Part shown: positions 8,164 to 17,629 of the stretch, piece after piece
Layout of the letters: each line of letters begins with the position of its first letter
Numbering within the stretch: position 1 is the stretch's first letter
Origin: Leptotrichia sp. OH3620_COT-345
GTDB lineage: Bacteria; Fusobacteriota; Fusobacteriia; Fusobacteriales; Leptotrichiaceae
NCBI RefSeq assembly: GCF_003932895.1
Contig: NZ_RQYW01000003.1
Coordinates: 1 to 64,000 of the forward strand
Direction: 5' to 3'
DNA: 64,000 bases
Notes under the pieces: model-generated
Databases searched by the model: none
Told to the model about the DNA's origin: nothing
The model's input: the letters and a program-made list of their open reading frames with translations, nothing else
Program-made: the position numbers and the translations under genes

Positions 8164-9942
8164 CTAATCTTTGTTTATTTCCAACAGTTTTAACTGTAAA
8201 TCTTCTTTAAGTACTTTTTCTTCCACTTCTGCAGGAGCTCCTGTCATAAGATCCTGACCTTTGTTTGTTTTAGGAAACGGTATTACTTCTTTTATGGAGG
8301 TTTCTTTAAGCATTGCCATGAGCCATCTGTCTATACCGAATGCCAAACCTCCATGAGGAGGAACCCCATATTTCAAAACTTCAAGAAAAAATCCGAATTT
8401 ATCTTTCAATTCCTCCTTGCCAAGTCCAAGTTTTTCAAAAACTTTTTCCTGCAACTCATTATCATGTATTCTTATACTTCCTCCTCCGATTTCGTATCCG
8501 TTTAGTATCATATCATAAGAATCCGTCTTTATTTTTTCAAGCTCATTTGTATCCAGATATTTCCTGTCTTCAATTTTTATTGAAGTAAAAGGATGATGCT
8601 GAGCTTTATATCTGTTTTCTTCCTCACTCCATTCAAACATTGGAAAATCTACTATCCATAAAAATTTATAAACATCCTTATCGATTAAATCAAATTCTTC
8701 TCCAAGCTTTAATCTTAAAGCTCCAAGCCCATCATGAACAGTCTTGTATTTATCTGCTAAAATGAATGCCGTTTCATTATTTTTTATGTTCAGTTTTTTA
8801 AGAATTTTTTCTAAAGTATCTTCACTGAAAAACTTTACAATAGGTGAATTTATCTGTCCGTTTTCATCTTTCTTTATATATGCCAGCCCTTTTGCTTTGA
8901 AGTATACTTTTAGATAATCCTCCAAATCTTTAATATATTTCCGTGTAAATTTCTCTCCGTTCGGAGCGACTAAAGCTTTGACATATCCTCCTTCTTTAAC
9001 TGTATTTTCAAATACTGAAAACCCGCATGTTTCAGTTTCTTCAGATAAATTTATAAGTTTCATATCAAATCTTAAATCGGGTTTATCCGAACCGTAATTT
9101 TCCATTGCATAATCATAAGTCATTCTTTCAAATTTTTCATTTACTTCTTTTCCTGTAACATCTTTAAACACTTTTTTTACAAGTTTTTCAGTTATATTTA
9201 TTATATCTTCCTGACCTACAAAGGACATTTCGACATCAAGCTGTGTAAATTCAGGCTGTCTGTCCGCCCTTAAATCCTCATCTCTGAAACACTTTGCAAT
9301 TTGATAATATTTATCAACACCCGCTACCATAAGTATCTGTTTGAATAGCTGAGGAGATTGAGGCAATGCATAGAAATTTCCTTTATTTGTTCTACTCGGA
9401 ACTATAAAATCTCTGGCTCCTTCAGGGGTAGCTTTGGCAAGTATGGGGGTATCAATATCAAGAAACCCGTTTTCATTCATAAATTTTCTTATAGAAAACA
9501 ACATATCATTTCTTTTTATAATATTATTTAACATTCTGGGTCTTCTTATATCTAAATATCTGTAAGTGAGTCTTAAATTTTCATTTAAATTTCCGGTTTC
9601 ATCCGTTTCAAAAGGAAGGGATTTTGATCGACTTAAAACTTCTATGTTTTTTGCTTGTATTTCAATATCCCCTGTAGGAATTTCTGAATTTTTGCTGCTT
9701 CTTTCTACAACTGTTCCTTTTACTTTTATTACCCACTCATTTTTATATTTTTTTACTTTTTCAAACAGTTCTTTTCCTGAAATTTCTTCATTTACAAATA
9801 TTTGAGTAATTCCATATCTATCCCTTAAATCAATAAATACAAAGTGCCCTTTATCTCTTATTTTTGAAATCCATCCTGATAATATAACTTCTTCTCCTGT
9901 ATTTTCAATTCTTAATTCGTTTAACTTATAGGTCCTATACAT
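8164..9942 (-). CDS. aspS: Aspartyl-tRNA synthetase
   Basis: A 592-residue class IIb aminoacyl-tRNA synthetase that charges tRNA with aspartate. It has an N-terminal OB-fold anticodon-binding domain ([20 protein letters not shown]), class II motif 2 ([20 protein letters not shown]), the bacterial GAD insertion and motif 3 ([17 protein letters not shown]). Length is normal for bacterial AspRS. It follows hisS by 18 bases, the same order as in many Firmicutes and Fusobacteria. Whether it is discriminating or also charges tRNA-Asn cannot be told from this window. Confidence 0.97.
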   Translation of the reverse strand: MYRTYKLNELRIENTGEEVILSGWISKIRDKGHFVFIDLRDRYGITQIFVNEEISGKELFEKVKKYKNEWVIKVKGTVVERSSKNSEIPTGDIEIQAKNIEVLSRSKSLPFETDETGNLNENLRLTYRYLDIRRPRMLNNIIKRNDMLFSIRKFMNENGFLDIDTPILAKATPEGARDFIVPSRTNKGNFYALPQSPQLFKQILMVAGVDKYYQIAKCFRDEDLRADRQPEFTQLDVEMSFVGQEDIINITEKLVKKVFKDVTGKEVNEKFERMTYDYAMENYGSDKPDLRFDMKLINLSEETETCGFSVFENTVKEGGYVKALVAPNGEKFTRKYIKDLEDYLKVYFKAKGLAYIKKDENGQINSPIVKFFSEDTLEKILKKLNIKNNETAFILADKYKTVHDGLGALRLKLGEEFDLIDKDVYKFLWIVDFPMFEWSEEENRYKAQHHPFTSIKIEDRKYLDTNELEKIKTDSYDMILNGYEIGGGSIRIHDNELQEKVFEKLGLGKEELKDKFGFFLEVLKYGVPPHGGLAFGIDRWLMAMLKETSIKEVIPFPKTNKGQDLMTGAPAEVEEKVLKEDLQLKLLEINKD

Positions 9943-9960
9943 TTTTTCTTCACCTCTTTA

Positions 9961-11196
9961 TTATTTTATAATATTTACAACTTCATCAACAGAGTATTTT
10001 TTCTGTTCTCCTGTAATAAAATTTTTAAGTGTCACAATATTTTCATCTTTTTCTTCTTCACCTAATATTATGACATATTCAACATTTATTTTATTGGCTT
10101 TTTTTATTTGAGCATTAAAACTTTTCGGATTATAATCAAAATTTATTTTTATATTATTTTGTCTCATTATATCCGCTATTTTTATGAAATATTCTTTTGT
10201 TTCATTAAAATATATTATATAAACTCCTTTTTTCTCTTCTTTTATCAAAGAATCATCCATAAGCATCGCTATTCTTTCCATCCCTGCTGCAAATCCTATT
10301 CCGGGTATTTTTACCTTCCCCATTATTTCGAGTAATCTGTCATATCTTCCACCTGCCAGAACAGTCGACTGTGCTCCCAGTTTATCTGACTTTATTTCAA
10401 ATACGGTATCCGAATAATAGTCTAATCCCCTTACAAGTTTAGGATTTTCTTTATAACTTATTCCCATTATTTCAAGATATTTTTTCATTTCTTCAAAATA
10501 TTCTCTGCTTTCTTCATCAAGGTAATCATATAATTTAGGAGCATCTTTAAATTGTTCCTGATCCCCTTTATCTTTGGAATCAAGTGCTCTCAATGGATTT
10601 TTTTCATATCTTCTTTTGGAATCTTCACTAAGTTTGTCAAATCTTTGAGCCATAAAGTCTTTTAAATCATTTATATATCTTTTTCTTGATTCGACATTTC
10701 CAAGACTGTTTAATTCTACCGTTAAATCTTTTATTCCCAGTTCTTCCAGAAAATCGCAACCCATTTTTATAATTTCAGCATCTAAATAAGGATTTCTTAT
10801 TCCGAATACTTCCGTTCCGACTTGGTGAAATTCTCTATATCTTCCTTTTTGTGGAGCTTCATATCTATACATGGGGCCGTTATAATACCATTTTACAATA
10901 GGGTCCGCTTTATGAAATCCTGCTTCAAGATAAGCTCTTACAACTCCTGCTGTACCTTCAGGACGCATAGTGACACTACGTCCTCCTTTATCTATAAAAT
11001 CATACATTTCTTTGGAAACTACATCTGTTTCATCTCCTACACTTCTTCTGAAAAGCTCAGTTTCTTCAAGAATAGGAGTTATTATCTTTTCAAAATTGTA
11101 TTTTGAAAAAATTTTCTTTGCTGTATCCATTATAAAATCATACTTTTTTACATCATCTGAGTGCCTGTCTTTCATTCCTTTTAAAATATTTATCAC
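9961..11196 (-). CDS. hisS: Histidyl-tRNA synthetase
   Basis: A class IIa synthetase charging tRNA-His. I place the start at the GTG at 11194-11196 (411 residues, VINILKGMKDRHSDD) because GAGAGG lies seven bases upstream and the family begins with this (R/K)GxKD segment. An upstream ATG at 11226 would add ten atypical residues and overlap the binding site. Motif 2 (MYRYEAPQKGRYREFHQVG), the HisA loop (LVRGLDYYSDTVFE) and motif 3 (GIGFAAGMERIAM) are all present. Second gene of a tmk-hisS-aspS operon. Confidence 0.95.
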   Translation of the reverse strand: MINILKGMKDRHSDDVKKYDFIMDTAKKIFSKYNFEKIITPILEETELFRRSVGDETDVVSKEMYDFIDKGGRSVTMRPEGTAGVVRAYLEAGFHKADPIVKWYYNGPMYRYEAPQKGRYREFHQVGTEVFGIRNPYLDAEIIKMGCDFLEELGIKDLTVELNSLGNVESRKRYINDLKDFMAQRFDKLSEDSKRRYEKNPLRALDSKDKGDQEQFKDAPKLYDYLDEESREYFEEMKKYLEIMGISYKENPKLVRGLDYYSDTVFEIKSDKLGAQSTVLAGGRYDRLLEIMGKVKIPGIGFAAGMERIAMLMDDSLIKEEKKGVYIIYFNETKEYFIKIADIMRQNNIKINFDYNPKSFNAQIKKANKINVEYVIILGEEEKDENIVTLKNFITGEQKKYSVDEVVNIIK

Positions 11197-11235
11197 AAAA
11201 AAACCTCTCTTTCTTTCATAAGTCATTTTTATTTT

Positions 11236-11913
11236 TTAAATATTATGTATTATTTTTTCCATTATTTCATTGTTTATTTCTTCAACTGATTTTAATTTAT
11301 TATCTTTTACGCAGGATATTATTATCCAGTTATATTTTATGGCAAGCTCTTTTGCAAGGTTATAAGCACTTTTCAGATACTCCTTATCACTTTCATGTAT
11401 GTCCTTTTTTTCTTCCCCTGTTATTTTGTTATTCCTTTCTTTCATCAGCTTCTGACTGAATTCAAAAGGAACATCCAAAAAAAACACCAAATCCGGTTTC
11501 GGTATGGAAATTTTCTTCCATTCCAAATCCGTAAGCCATTCCAAAAATTTTTCTCTTTCTTCTTCATTTTTTATTTTCGGAGTCTGATGCACCATATTTG
11601 ATGTGGTGTATCTGTCACTTATTACTATTCCGCCCTTATTATAAAATTTTTCCCATTCTTTTTTAAAGGAAGCATATCTGTCTACCGAATAAAATAATGA
11701 GGCTGCATACGCATTCACACTGTCTACATTTTTTCCAAATTCTCCTGCAAGATACATTTTTACAGGTTCTGAAGCCTTACTTTCATAATTTGGAAAGGAT
11801 ATTTTTTTTATGTTTTTCTTTCCTTTTATTTCACACAATTTTTCATATAAAAGGGCGGTTTGGGTTTGTTTTCCACTTCCATCCGTTCCTTCAATGATTA
11901 TAAGTTTTCCCAT
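11236..11913 (-). CDS. tmk: Thymidylate kinase family protein
   Basis: A 225-residue P-loop nucleotide kinase, probably dTMP kinase for dTTP synthesis. The Walker A is GTDGSGKQTQ at residues 9-18; the DR(Y) motif is at VISDRYTTSN and a lid region lies around KLMKERNNKITGEEKKD. Gln replaces the more common Thr/Ser in GKxTQ, a variation seen in some thymidylate-kinase-like proteins. First gene of the operon with hisS and aspS, under an extended -10 promoter at 11950-11978. Confidence 0.82.
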   Translation of the reverse strand: MGKLIIIEGTDGSGKQTQTALLYEKLCEIKGKKNIKKISFPNYESKASEPVKMYLAGEFGKNVDSVNAYAASLFYSVDRYASFKKEWEKFYNKGGIVISDRYTTSNMVHQTPKIKNEEEREKFLEWLTDLEWKKISIPKPDLVFFLDVPFEFSQKLMKERNNKITGEEKKDIHESDKEYLKSAYNLAKELAIKYNWIIISCVKDNKLKSVEEINNEIMEKIIHNI

Positions 11914-11949
11914 TTTCCCTCCGGTACTGTTTTGTATTGTATGTTTTTA

Positions 11950-11978
11950 ATTATATCATAAATTATCTTTTATTTTAA
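11950..11978 (-). promoter_or_regulatory. Promoter of tmk-hisS-aspS
   Basis: Minus strand: TTAAAA (11973-11978), 17-base spacer ending in TGA, then TATAAT (11950-11955). This is an extended -10 promoter about 40 bases before the tmk start. Confidence 0.6.
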
Positions 11979-12048
11979 GACGAATTATAATAAAACTGTT
12001 TTCATTTTTTCTCCTTTCTTCTAATGCTCTACATACTTACATACAATG

Positions 12049-12135
12049 CTAATAAACTAATTTATTTATAACATTTCTTAATTCTTTAATATTACGGCAT
12101 GTGTCAACTCGGGCAACAATATTTTTTTACTTGTG
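12049..12135 (-). pseudogene. Relic 3' end of a tyrosine integrase gene
   Basis: The last 38 bases match the 3' end of the intact integrase gene (51781-51818) with one mismatch, and both end in VINKLVY plus a TAG stop. Reading upstream on the minus strand gives NIVARVDTC then RNIKELRNVINKLVY, against NIVGHKVKD...IEELRDVINKLVY in the intact protein. That is a recognisable C-terminus with an internal deletion and no upstream gene. It indicates that a related element once sat on the left side of this site. Confidence 0.75.
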
Positions 12136-12842
12136 TTCCATAATTTTTTTGAAGCCGTTCCATTTTTTATACTCTCATCTTATTAGAAATATTTTTGAAA
12201 TTGAAAAAAATCAGAAGTCTTTGCAGAAATGATTAAGAAAAATATTACACAGTTATAAAAAATTTAAATATTATAGCATTAATATTTATCAGTATTTATG
12301 AGTAAAAAATAAATTTAATGAGCAATTTCATCAATGAAAGTTATCCTTTTTATTTGACAAAAATTATAAAAAAATTTCTGCCACATAATTAATAATTCCC
12401 GAAATCCATTTTACTGAAATTTGACAAAAATTTAAATATTGTTATAAAATAAAGCATAAATAATGTAAAAAGAATATATCATGTCCGAAATCCCGAATCT
12501 AGAATCTGAAAGAAATTAGAAAAAGGATAGAGGAAGAACTTAAAAAAATTTAACTATGAAAGAAACCAAGCAAAGAGTAAAACAATTGGATTTAAAAAGA
12601 AAAAATTACATTATGGAAGAAAAAATGAATCTTTTAAAAATCTCTTTTATTGTAGGACATGCTATATATGATTGGAAAAGTTCATATAATCCTGTAGTAA
12701 AAAGAGAAGAAAAAGAAAAGACATTAAAAATAACAAAAATGTTAAAATAGCTCTGAATATATTGAAAAATTTTAAATTTTGATACTCTTTATAAAACTAA
12801 CTGAAAAAATTCTTATTATAAATATTTTTTAAGCTATAAATT
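12136..12842. other. AT-rich decayed stretch without a convincing gene
   Basis: I see no gene that I trust here. A consensus-like plus-strand promoter is present: TTGACA at 12421-12426, 16-base spacer, TGTTATAAA ending at 12448. It is followed by short, frame-broken coding fragments (MSEIPNLESE, then RKRIEEELKK in another frame) and a 64-codon open frame at 12556-12750 (MKETKQRVKQLDLKRK...) with no ribosome binding site. This looks like the residue of an earlier insertion between the relic integrase and the left repeat. Confidence 0.5.
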
Positions 12843-13012
12843 AATATGCTGTCAGTATGTTACCAAATAAATTTAAATTATAACAAATTTAAGTAAATTA
12901 TAACAAATTATAGCTATCTTCAAAATATCATAAATAAAATAAAAATGTGCAATTCAGTATAAATACCGCCTTGCACTATATATCCATTTTTTAGTTATAT
13001 TAGTGGAGGCGA
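12843..13012. repeat. Left end of the integrative element (attL), 170-bp direct repeat
   Basis: This 170-bp block is repeated at 55593-55762 with only a handful of mismatches. It ends in TGGAGGCGA, identical to the CCA end and acceptor strand of the tRNA-Cys gene at the other boundary, and identity stops right after it (GAGAC here, CAACC in the tRNA). This is the arrangement expected after integration at a tRNA 3' end: an intact tRNA at one end and a copy of its 3' tail at the other. Confidence 0.82.
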
Positions 13013-13124
13013 GACTAAAATAATTTTTAAAAATAAAGATTTCACTAGTAACTCTGTTGTCAGTGTGTTGTCAATTGTTAGTTTAAAATTTTCAAAAAAA
13101 TTTTCTCTTTATGTTTTTTTTATA

Positions 13125-13153
13125 TTGACAAATTTAAAAAAATAAGGTATCTA
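13125..13153 (+). promoter_or_regulatory. Promoter of the cargo operon
   Basis: TTGACA (13125-13130), 17-base spacer, TATCTA (13148-13153), about 35 bases before the first gene's ribosome binding site GAAGGTGAT. Confidence 0.55.
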
Positions 13154-13189
13154 TTATTATATAATTTGATATATTTAGAAGGTGATATT

Positions 13190-14380
13190 TTGAGACAAGA
13201 AAACTTTTTTAAATTTAATAAATATCAATTTATTTCAAATTCTTCCATAAACAATACTAATCATACAATGTCAAGTTCTATTAATAAATTTTGCTTTCAA
13301 AAAATACCTGTAAATATTTTAATTAATTTGTTAAATGAAGGATATACAATTGATATTATTGGAATTTTCCCACACTTTTTTGAAAAATATTATTTTTCAT
13401 TGGGGTATAAAGATATTGTCCAAGTTCCATTTATTTATAATAAAAGATTGAAAAAACTAAACTACATTAGACCAACTTTTTTTATAGGAAAAAATTTTTA
13501 TAATCAAAAAAAAATTATATTAAGTGTTCCATCTGGTGAAGATTATATAAAACATTATACAAAAATTATATTACATTTTTTAGATATATATTTTAAAAAT
13601 CCAAAAATATTAACTAATATTTATAGATCAAGTTATCACGAAAAAAATATTATGGAAATAACGGGTTTTAATAATCAATTTATTTTTACTAATGATATCG
13701 TTATTTTAGGTTATATAGATGAAATTTATGATAATTTAAAAGATAAACTATTATTAATTTCTGAACAACAAAATGAATATTATATAAGTAAGCGGTGTAA
13801 AATAAACAATAAAATCATAAATTTTTTAGGAATAAAATATAGTTACTGGGGAAATATAAGTCAAAAAATAATAGAAAGGCTACTAAAATGTAAAGTTAAA
13901 GAAATAATATATTCCGCAAAATTAGGGACATTGATATCTCATTTAGATATTTATTCAAAAATCTATTCACCTTCTGAATACATTATTATAGAGGACTTAA
14001 AAATAAAAACTAAAAAATTTAAATTAGAAAATAAAATATTAAAACTTTTCCCTTTTTTAAATACTCAGCTTCATGTGAGTACACCTACAATTTTAGAACA
14101 AACTTATAAACAGCGAGAATTTCTTTCAAAAATGAATGTAAATTCTATAGATAACGAAATTTCACAAATGGCGGAAGTAATCTACAAGAAAAAATTAAAA
14201 GTAAATTTTTTTTCAATACATTTTCCAACTGATTATTTAAGAAAAGAAAATGAAAGAGATTTACGTACAAATTTTGATTTAAGTAATAACCGTAAATCAA
14301 TGGCAATTTTTAAAAAAAATAAAATCATAAAAGAAATTTCTTATTATTTATATCAATATTTTATGGAGGAAACTATATGA
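13190..14380 (+). CDS. Nucleoside-phosphorylase-like protein, cargo operon gene 1
   Basis: A 396-residue protein if translation starts at the TTG at 13190, which has AGGTGATATT immediately upstream; an upstream TTG at 13166 lacks a binding site. I do not recognise a characterised homologue. The C-terminal half resembles the nucleoside phosphorylase/uridine phosphorylase fold: KEIIYSAKLGTL, a conserved-looking STPTILEQT segment, and VNSIDNEISQMAEV, which aligns with the VDMExA motif that contacts ribose. The N-terminal ~170 residues are unassigned. The stop overlaps the next gene by four bases (ATGA). Function is unknown; a phosphorolytic or purely binding role on a nucleoside-like compound is a guess. 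Confidence 0.6.
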   Translation: MRQENFFKFNKYQFISNSSINNTNHTMSSSINKFCFQKIPVNILINLLNEGYTIDIIGIFPHFFEKYYFSLGYKDIVQVPFIYNKRLKKLNYIRPTFFIGKNFYNQKKIILSVPSGEDYIKHYTKIILHFLDIYFKNPKILTNIYRSSYHEKNIMEITGFNNQFIFTNDIVILGYIDEIYDNLKDKLLLISEQQNEYYISKRCKINNKIINFLGIKYSYWGNISQKIIERLLKCKVKEIIYSAKLGTLISHLDIYSKIYSPSEYIIIEDLKIKTKKFKLENKILKLFPFLNTQLHVSTPTILEQTYKQREFLSKMNVNSIDNEISQMAEVIYKKKLKVNFFSIHFPTDYLRKENERDLRTNFDLSNNRKSMAIFKKNKIIKEISYYLYQYFMEETI

Positions 14381-15387
14381 AAAAAAAAATTAATTGTGCT
14401 GTAATTGGAACTAGATTCGGGGCAAGAACAATTTTACCTGTAATTTTCAAAATTAAGTGTTTAAATATAAAATATTTATGTGGTGGAAAGGATAAAGAAA
14501 AAACAAAAGTAATTGCTAATAAATATTTAATAGAAAACTATGAATGTAGTTTTGATGATATAATAAATGATAATGAATTAAAAATAATTTTTATTGCTTC
14601 TCCACACCAATTTCATTATGAAATGATAAAAAAATCAATTAAAAAAAAACTAATTATATTAACTGAAAAACCGTTAGGAATTAATGAATTTGAAGTAAAT
14701 GAAATAATCAGATTAAAAAATCATAACAATAATTTAATGCTTGTTAATCACCAACTTAATTACTATCCAGTTTTTAATAAAATAAAAGATAAAATAAATT
14801 TACTAGGCAAATTATATTATATGAAAATTTATTATCAAACTAATAGATTAACATATTTAGATAAATCTAACTGGACTTTAGATTCAAAAAAAGGCGGTGG
14901 TTTATATTTAGCTATGGGCTCTCATATCCTTAGTCTATTATCTTTTTTATTTAGTGATAATATAAAAATTATAAATTCGTATTGTGATAGTTTTGAATTA
15001 AATTATGCTGAAACATTATTTGAATTTCAGGCTTTTATTAATAATTTAAGAATCAACACAACATGTATTGGAACTTCATATAATGAAGATTACTTAGAAA
15101 TAAAAATATTTGGGGAGTTAGGAGAAGTTAATTTTAAATCGAATTTAGAAGCTACATTAACTTATTTAAGTGATAAAAAATTAAAAAAAGAAAATTTATA
15201 TAAAGGCATTAATAAAAATATTTCAATATGGAAATTATCATTTGAAAACTATTTATTTGAAATAATAAATAATCTTAACAATAAAGATTATATTTATAAT
15301 GACCAAAGAAATACAAGTTTTGAAAAATTTCAAAAACAATTTATGCTATTAAAAAAATTAGAAAAAGAGGCAAAAGGTAATGAATAA
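14377..15387 (+). CDS. Gfo/Idh/MocA-family oxidoreductase, cargo operon gene 2
   Basis: A 336-residue NAD(P)-dependent sugar dehydrogenase-like protein. The N-terminal Rossmann segment INCAVIGTRFGARTILP, the catalytic lysine motif LTEKPLG and the family's GGGLYLAMGSHILSLL segment are all present, so the enzyme is probably active. GGAGGAAACTAT precedes the ATG, which overlaps the upstream stop. Codons 2-4 are encoded in a run of ten A residues, a possible slippage tract. The likely role is oxidation or reduction of a sugar or cyclitol intermediate. Substrate unknown. Confidence 0.8.
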   Translation: MKKKINCAVIGTRFGARTILPVIFKIKCLNIKYLCGGKDKEKTKVIANKYLIENYECSFDDIINDNELKIIFIASPHQFHYEMIKKSIKKKLIILTEKPLGINEFEVNEIIRLKNHNNNLMLVNHQLNYYPVFNKIKDKINLLGKLYYMKIYYQTNRLTYLDKSNWTLDSKKGGGLYLAMGSHILSLLSFLFSDNIKIINSYCDSFELNYAETLFEFQAFINNLRINTTCIGTSYNEDYLEIKIFGELGEVNFKSNLEATLTYLSDKKLKKENLYKGINKNISIWKLSFENYLFEIINNLNNKDYIYNDQRNTSFEKFQKQFMLLKKLEKEAKGNE

Positions 15388-16264
15388 AATTAATGATGAA
15401 TTATATGGAGAATATTATATAGATGATGTTATCTATGAAATAATAGAAACTAAAGCTTTTAAAAGATTAAAAAATATATATCAATCGGGTGGAGGATACT
15501 TAGTTAATGAGTTATGGAATGTGACTAGGCAAGAACATTCAATAGGAACAATGATATTATCTTTAAAATTTAATGGAAGTCTTGAAGAACAAATAAAAGC
15601 ACTTTTACATGATATTTCACATACAGCTTTTTCACATGTTATAGATTATATTTTAAAAAATAAAGATGAAAATTATCATGAGAAAATACAAAAAGAATTC
15701 TTAAATGATAAAGAACTACTAAATGTCTTTAAAAAGTATAATTTAAATATTAGAAAAATAATGTCAAGCAATTACAAATTTTTAGATGCTGAATTACCAG
15801 AGTTATCATTTGATAGAATAGATTATACTTTAAGAGATCTATTTAGACAAAAAAAAATTTCACTTAAAGAGATTGAAAAATTATTAGCTCATTTAGTAAT
15901 ATATCAAAACAAATTATGTATTAATTCTTTAGAAATTGGAAAATGGTTTCAGGAATTATATTTTAAAGAAGTTGTAGAATATTTTCAAGATCCTTTAAAT
16001 AAATATATAAATACAATGCTATGTAATTTATTGATTTCTGCTTTAAATGAAAAGATTATTCAATTTAAAGATTTCAATTTTACAGACAAGCATATATTAA
16101 AAAAAATTAAAAATTCCTCAAAAAGGAAAGAACTAGAAGATATAATTAACAAGAAAAAATTCAATGAATTTTTATTATTAGAAGAAAAAATAAAAATAAA
16201 ATATAGATATATAGATCCTTATATTTTTATTAATGATGAAATAAAAAAAATATCTGAAATCTAG
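15380..16264 (+). CDS. HD-domain phosphohydrolase, cargo operon gene 3
   Basis: A 294-residue HD-superfamily protein. The metal-binding His and His-Asp pair are visible in TRQEHSIGTM and LLHDISHTAFSHV, with a later Asp in FDRIDYTL. The pattern is that of the dGTPase/YwfO-like branch of metal-dependent phosphohydrolases, which act on nucleotides or phosphorylated metabolites. The start overlaps the oxidoreductase stop by eight bases, so the two are co-translated. The C-terminal third is unassigned. No antiviral dNTPase assignment is justified without structure. Confidence 0.75.
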   Translation: MNKINDELYGEYYIDDVIYEIIETKAFKRLKNIYQSGGGYLVNELWNVTRQEHSIGTMILSLKFNGSLEEQIKALLHDISHTAFSHVIDYILKNKDENYHEKIQKEFLNDKELLNVFKKYNLNIRKIMSSNYKFLDAELPELSFDRIDYTLRDLFRQKKISLKEIEKLLAHLVIYQNKLCINSLEIGKWFQELYFKEVVEYFQDPLNKYINTMLCNLLISALNEKIIQFKDFNFTDKHILKKIKNSSKRKELEDIINKKKFNEFLLLEEKIKIKYRYIDPYIFINDEIKKISEI

Positions 16265-16319
16265 TATAACAAACTAATAAAATTTACAAGAAATTTAAAG
16301 TGAAGGAGTGATATTTACT

Positions 16320-17498
16320 ATGACAATTTCTACTTGTATATTAGCTAAAAATGAAGAAAGAAATTTAAAAGATTGTTTAGAAAGTGTGAAAACAATTTCA
16401 GACGAGATCATTGTTGTTGATAACGGTTCAACAGATAATACTATAAAAATAGCAAAAGATTTTGAATGTGAAATAATTAATAGTCCAAACACAATTATAG
16501 ATGAAGGTAGAAACTTATATTTGGAAAAAGCAAAATCAGACTGGATATTTATAATAGATGCAGATGAAAGATTAGACTTAAAGTCTAAAAATGAAATATT
16601 TAAGTCTATTCAAACTGCAATAAGTAATCCCCAAATATTAGCGTTTACCTTAGATTCTTATCAATATACAGGAAAAGGAAAATGGGCAACAGTAAAATTT
16701 ATTAGATTAATTAAAAATGGAAAAAATATTAAATATCAAGAAACCCCAATACATTCTGATTTAGAAACATCTATTCTTGAAAATAAAGGAATTATTTATA
16801 ATTGTGGAGCATATATACATCATATTGATATTTTAATAAATAATCGAACTAAATTGAAACGAAAAAAATATCAAAATCACATATTAAGAAGATTAGAAAA
16901 AGAAAACTTAAATTCTATAACAGGAGCATATCTAATGTGCTTTCTTGGACTTGAGTATGCTGCACAAAAAAAATTTGACTTAGCTGAAAAATGTTACTAT
17001 AAAGTAATTGAAAAAAATGAAAAAGTAAAAAGTTTTGCTAAAATATTTTTATCTCAAAATTATATCTTACAACATAAATATTTTGAATCTGAAAAAATAC
17101 TATCTTCTTTAGAAAATAAGACTAATAATACTATTGATTATCAGATTATTCCTCAATTAATAGAAATTTATAAAAATACAAATAGAATCAAGCAAGCAAT
17201 AAAACTTTGTGAAAATGAAATAACTAAAAATGAAAAATTAGCTCATTTGTATGTTAATTTAGCAATATTGTATGAGGATATATTTCCTGAAAAAACTATT
17301 GAATTAATTGAAAAAGCAAATAATATAAATAGTTATATATCAAATGAATTAATATATAAAAAAGGGGAAACTCCTAATATTTTTGAACAACAAAGTTGCA
17401 TTATAAATTCATTGAAAACTACAAAAGATATTATGGAAGCATGTTGTAAAAAATTAGGTCAAGAGAAAAGATTCGAAAAAATTTTTATTAAACAATAA
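16320..17498 (+). CDS. Family 2 glycosyltransferase with C-terminal TPR-like repeats, cargo operon gene 4
   Basis: A 392-residue protein starting at the ATG at 16320 behind AAGGAG; an upstream GTG overlaps that site. Residues 1-105 are a GT-A domain with the nucleotide-sugar motifs STCILAKNEERNL, IIVVDNGSTDNT and the metal-binding DADERL. The C-terminal half has helical TPR-like repeats (AQKKFDLAEKCYYKVIEKN, and similar). This two-part layout is shared by many GT2 enzymes, including SunS-type peptide S-glycosyltransferases. The acceptor (lipid, peptide or small molecule) is unknown. Confidence 0.8.
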   Translation: MTISTCILAKNEERNLKDCLESVKTISDEIIVVDNGSTDNTIKIAKDFECEIINSPNTIIDEGRNLYLEKAKSDWIFIIDADERLDLKSKNEIFKSIQTAISNPQILAFTLDSYQYTGKGKWATVKFIRLIKNGKNIKYQETPIHSDLETSILENKGIIYNCGAYIHHIDILINNRTKLKRKKYQNHILRRLEKENLNSITGAYLMCFLGLEYAAQKKFDLAEKCYYKVIEKNEKVKSFAKIFLSQNYILQHKYFESEKILSSLENKTNNTIDYQIIPQLIEIYKNTNRIKQAIKLCENEITKNEKLAHLYVNLAILYEDIFPEKTIELIEKANNINSYISNELIYKKGETPNIFEQQSCIINSLKTTKDIMEACCKKLGQEKRFEKIFIKQ

Positions 17499-17508
17499 TA
17501 TACTTATA

Positions 17509-17581
17509 GGCTGTCTCATAAGTCAAAAACAAATCTCCAACTATAAATATTATGTATTTTTATACTTTATGAGACAGTCCC
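17509..17581. repeat. MITE-like inverted-repeat element
   Basis: A 72-73-bp element. The left arm GGCTGTCTCATAA and right arm TTATGAGACAGTCC are inverted repeats, with no coding capacity between them. The ends resemble termini of bacterial insertion sequences. It separates cargo genes 4 and 5 and could also act as a hairpin terminator or attenuator. A longer relative lies at 19591-19749. Confidence 0.65.
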
Positions 17582-17629
17582 AAGAATGTTCCTATTTAAT
17601 ATTTTTAATAAAAAGGAGAAAATAGAATT

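Noticed and set aside
12556-12750. 64-codon plus-strand frame
   Set aside because: No ribosome binding site, in a decayed region; mentioned only inside the region entry.
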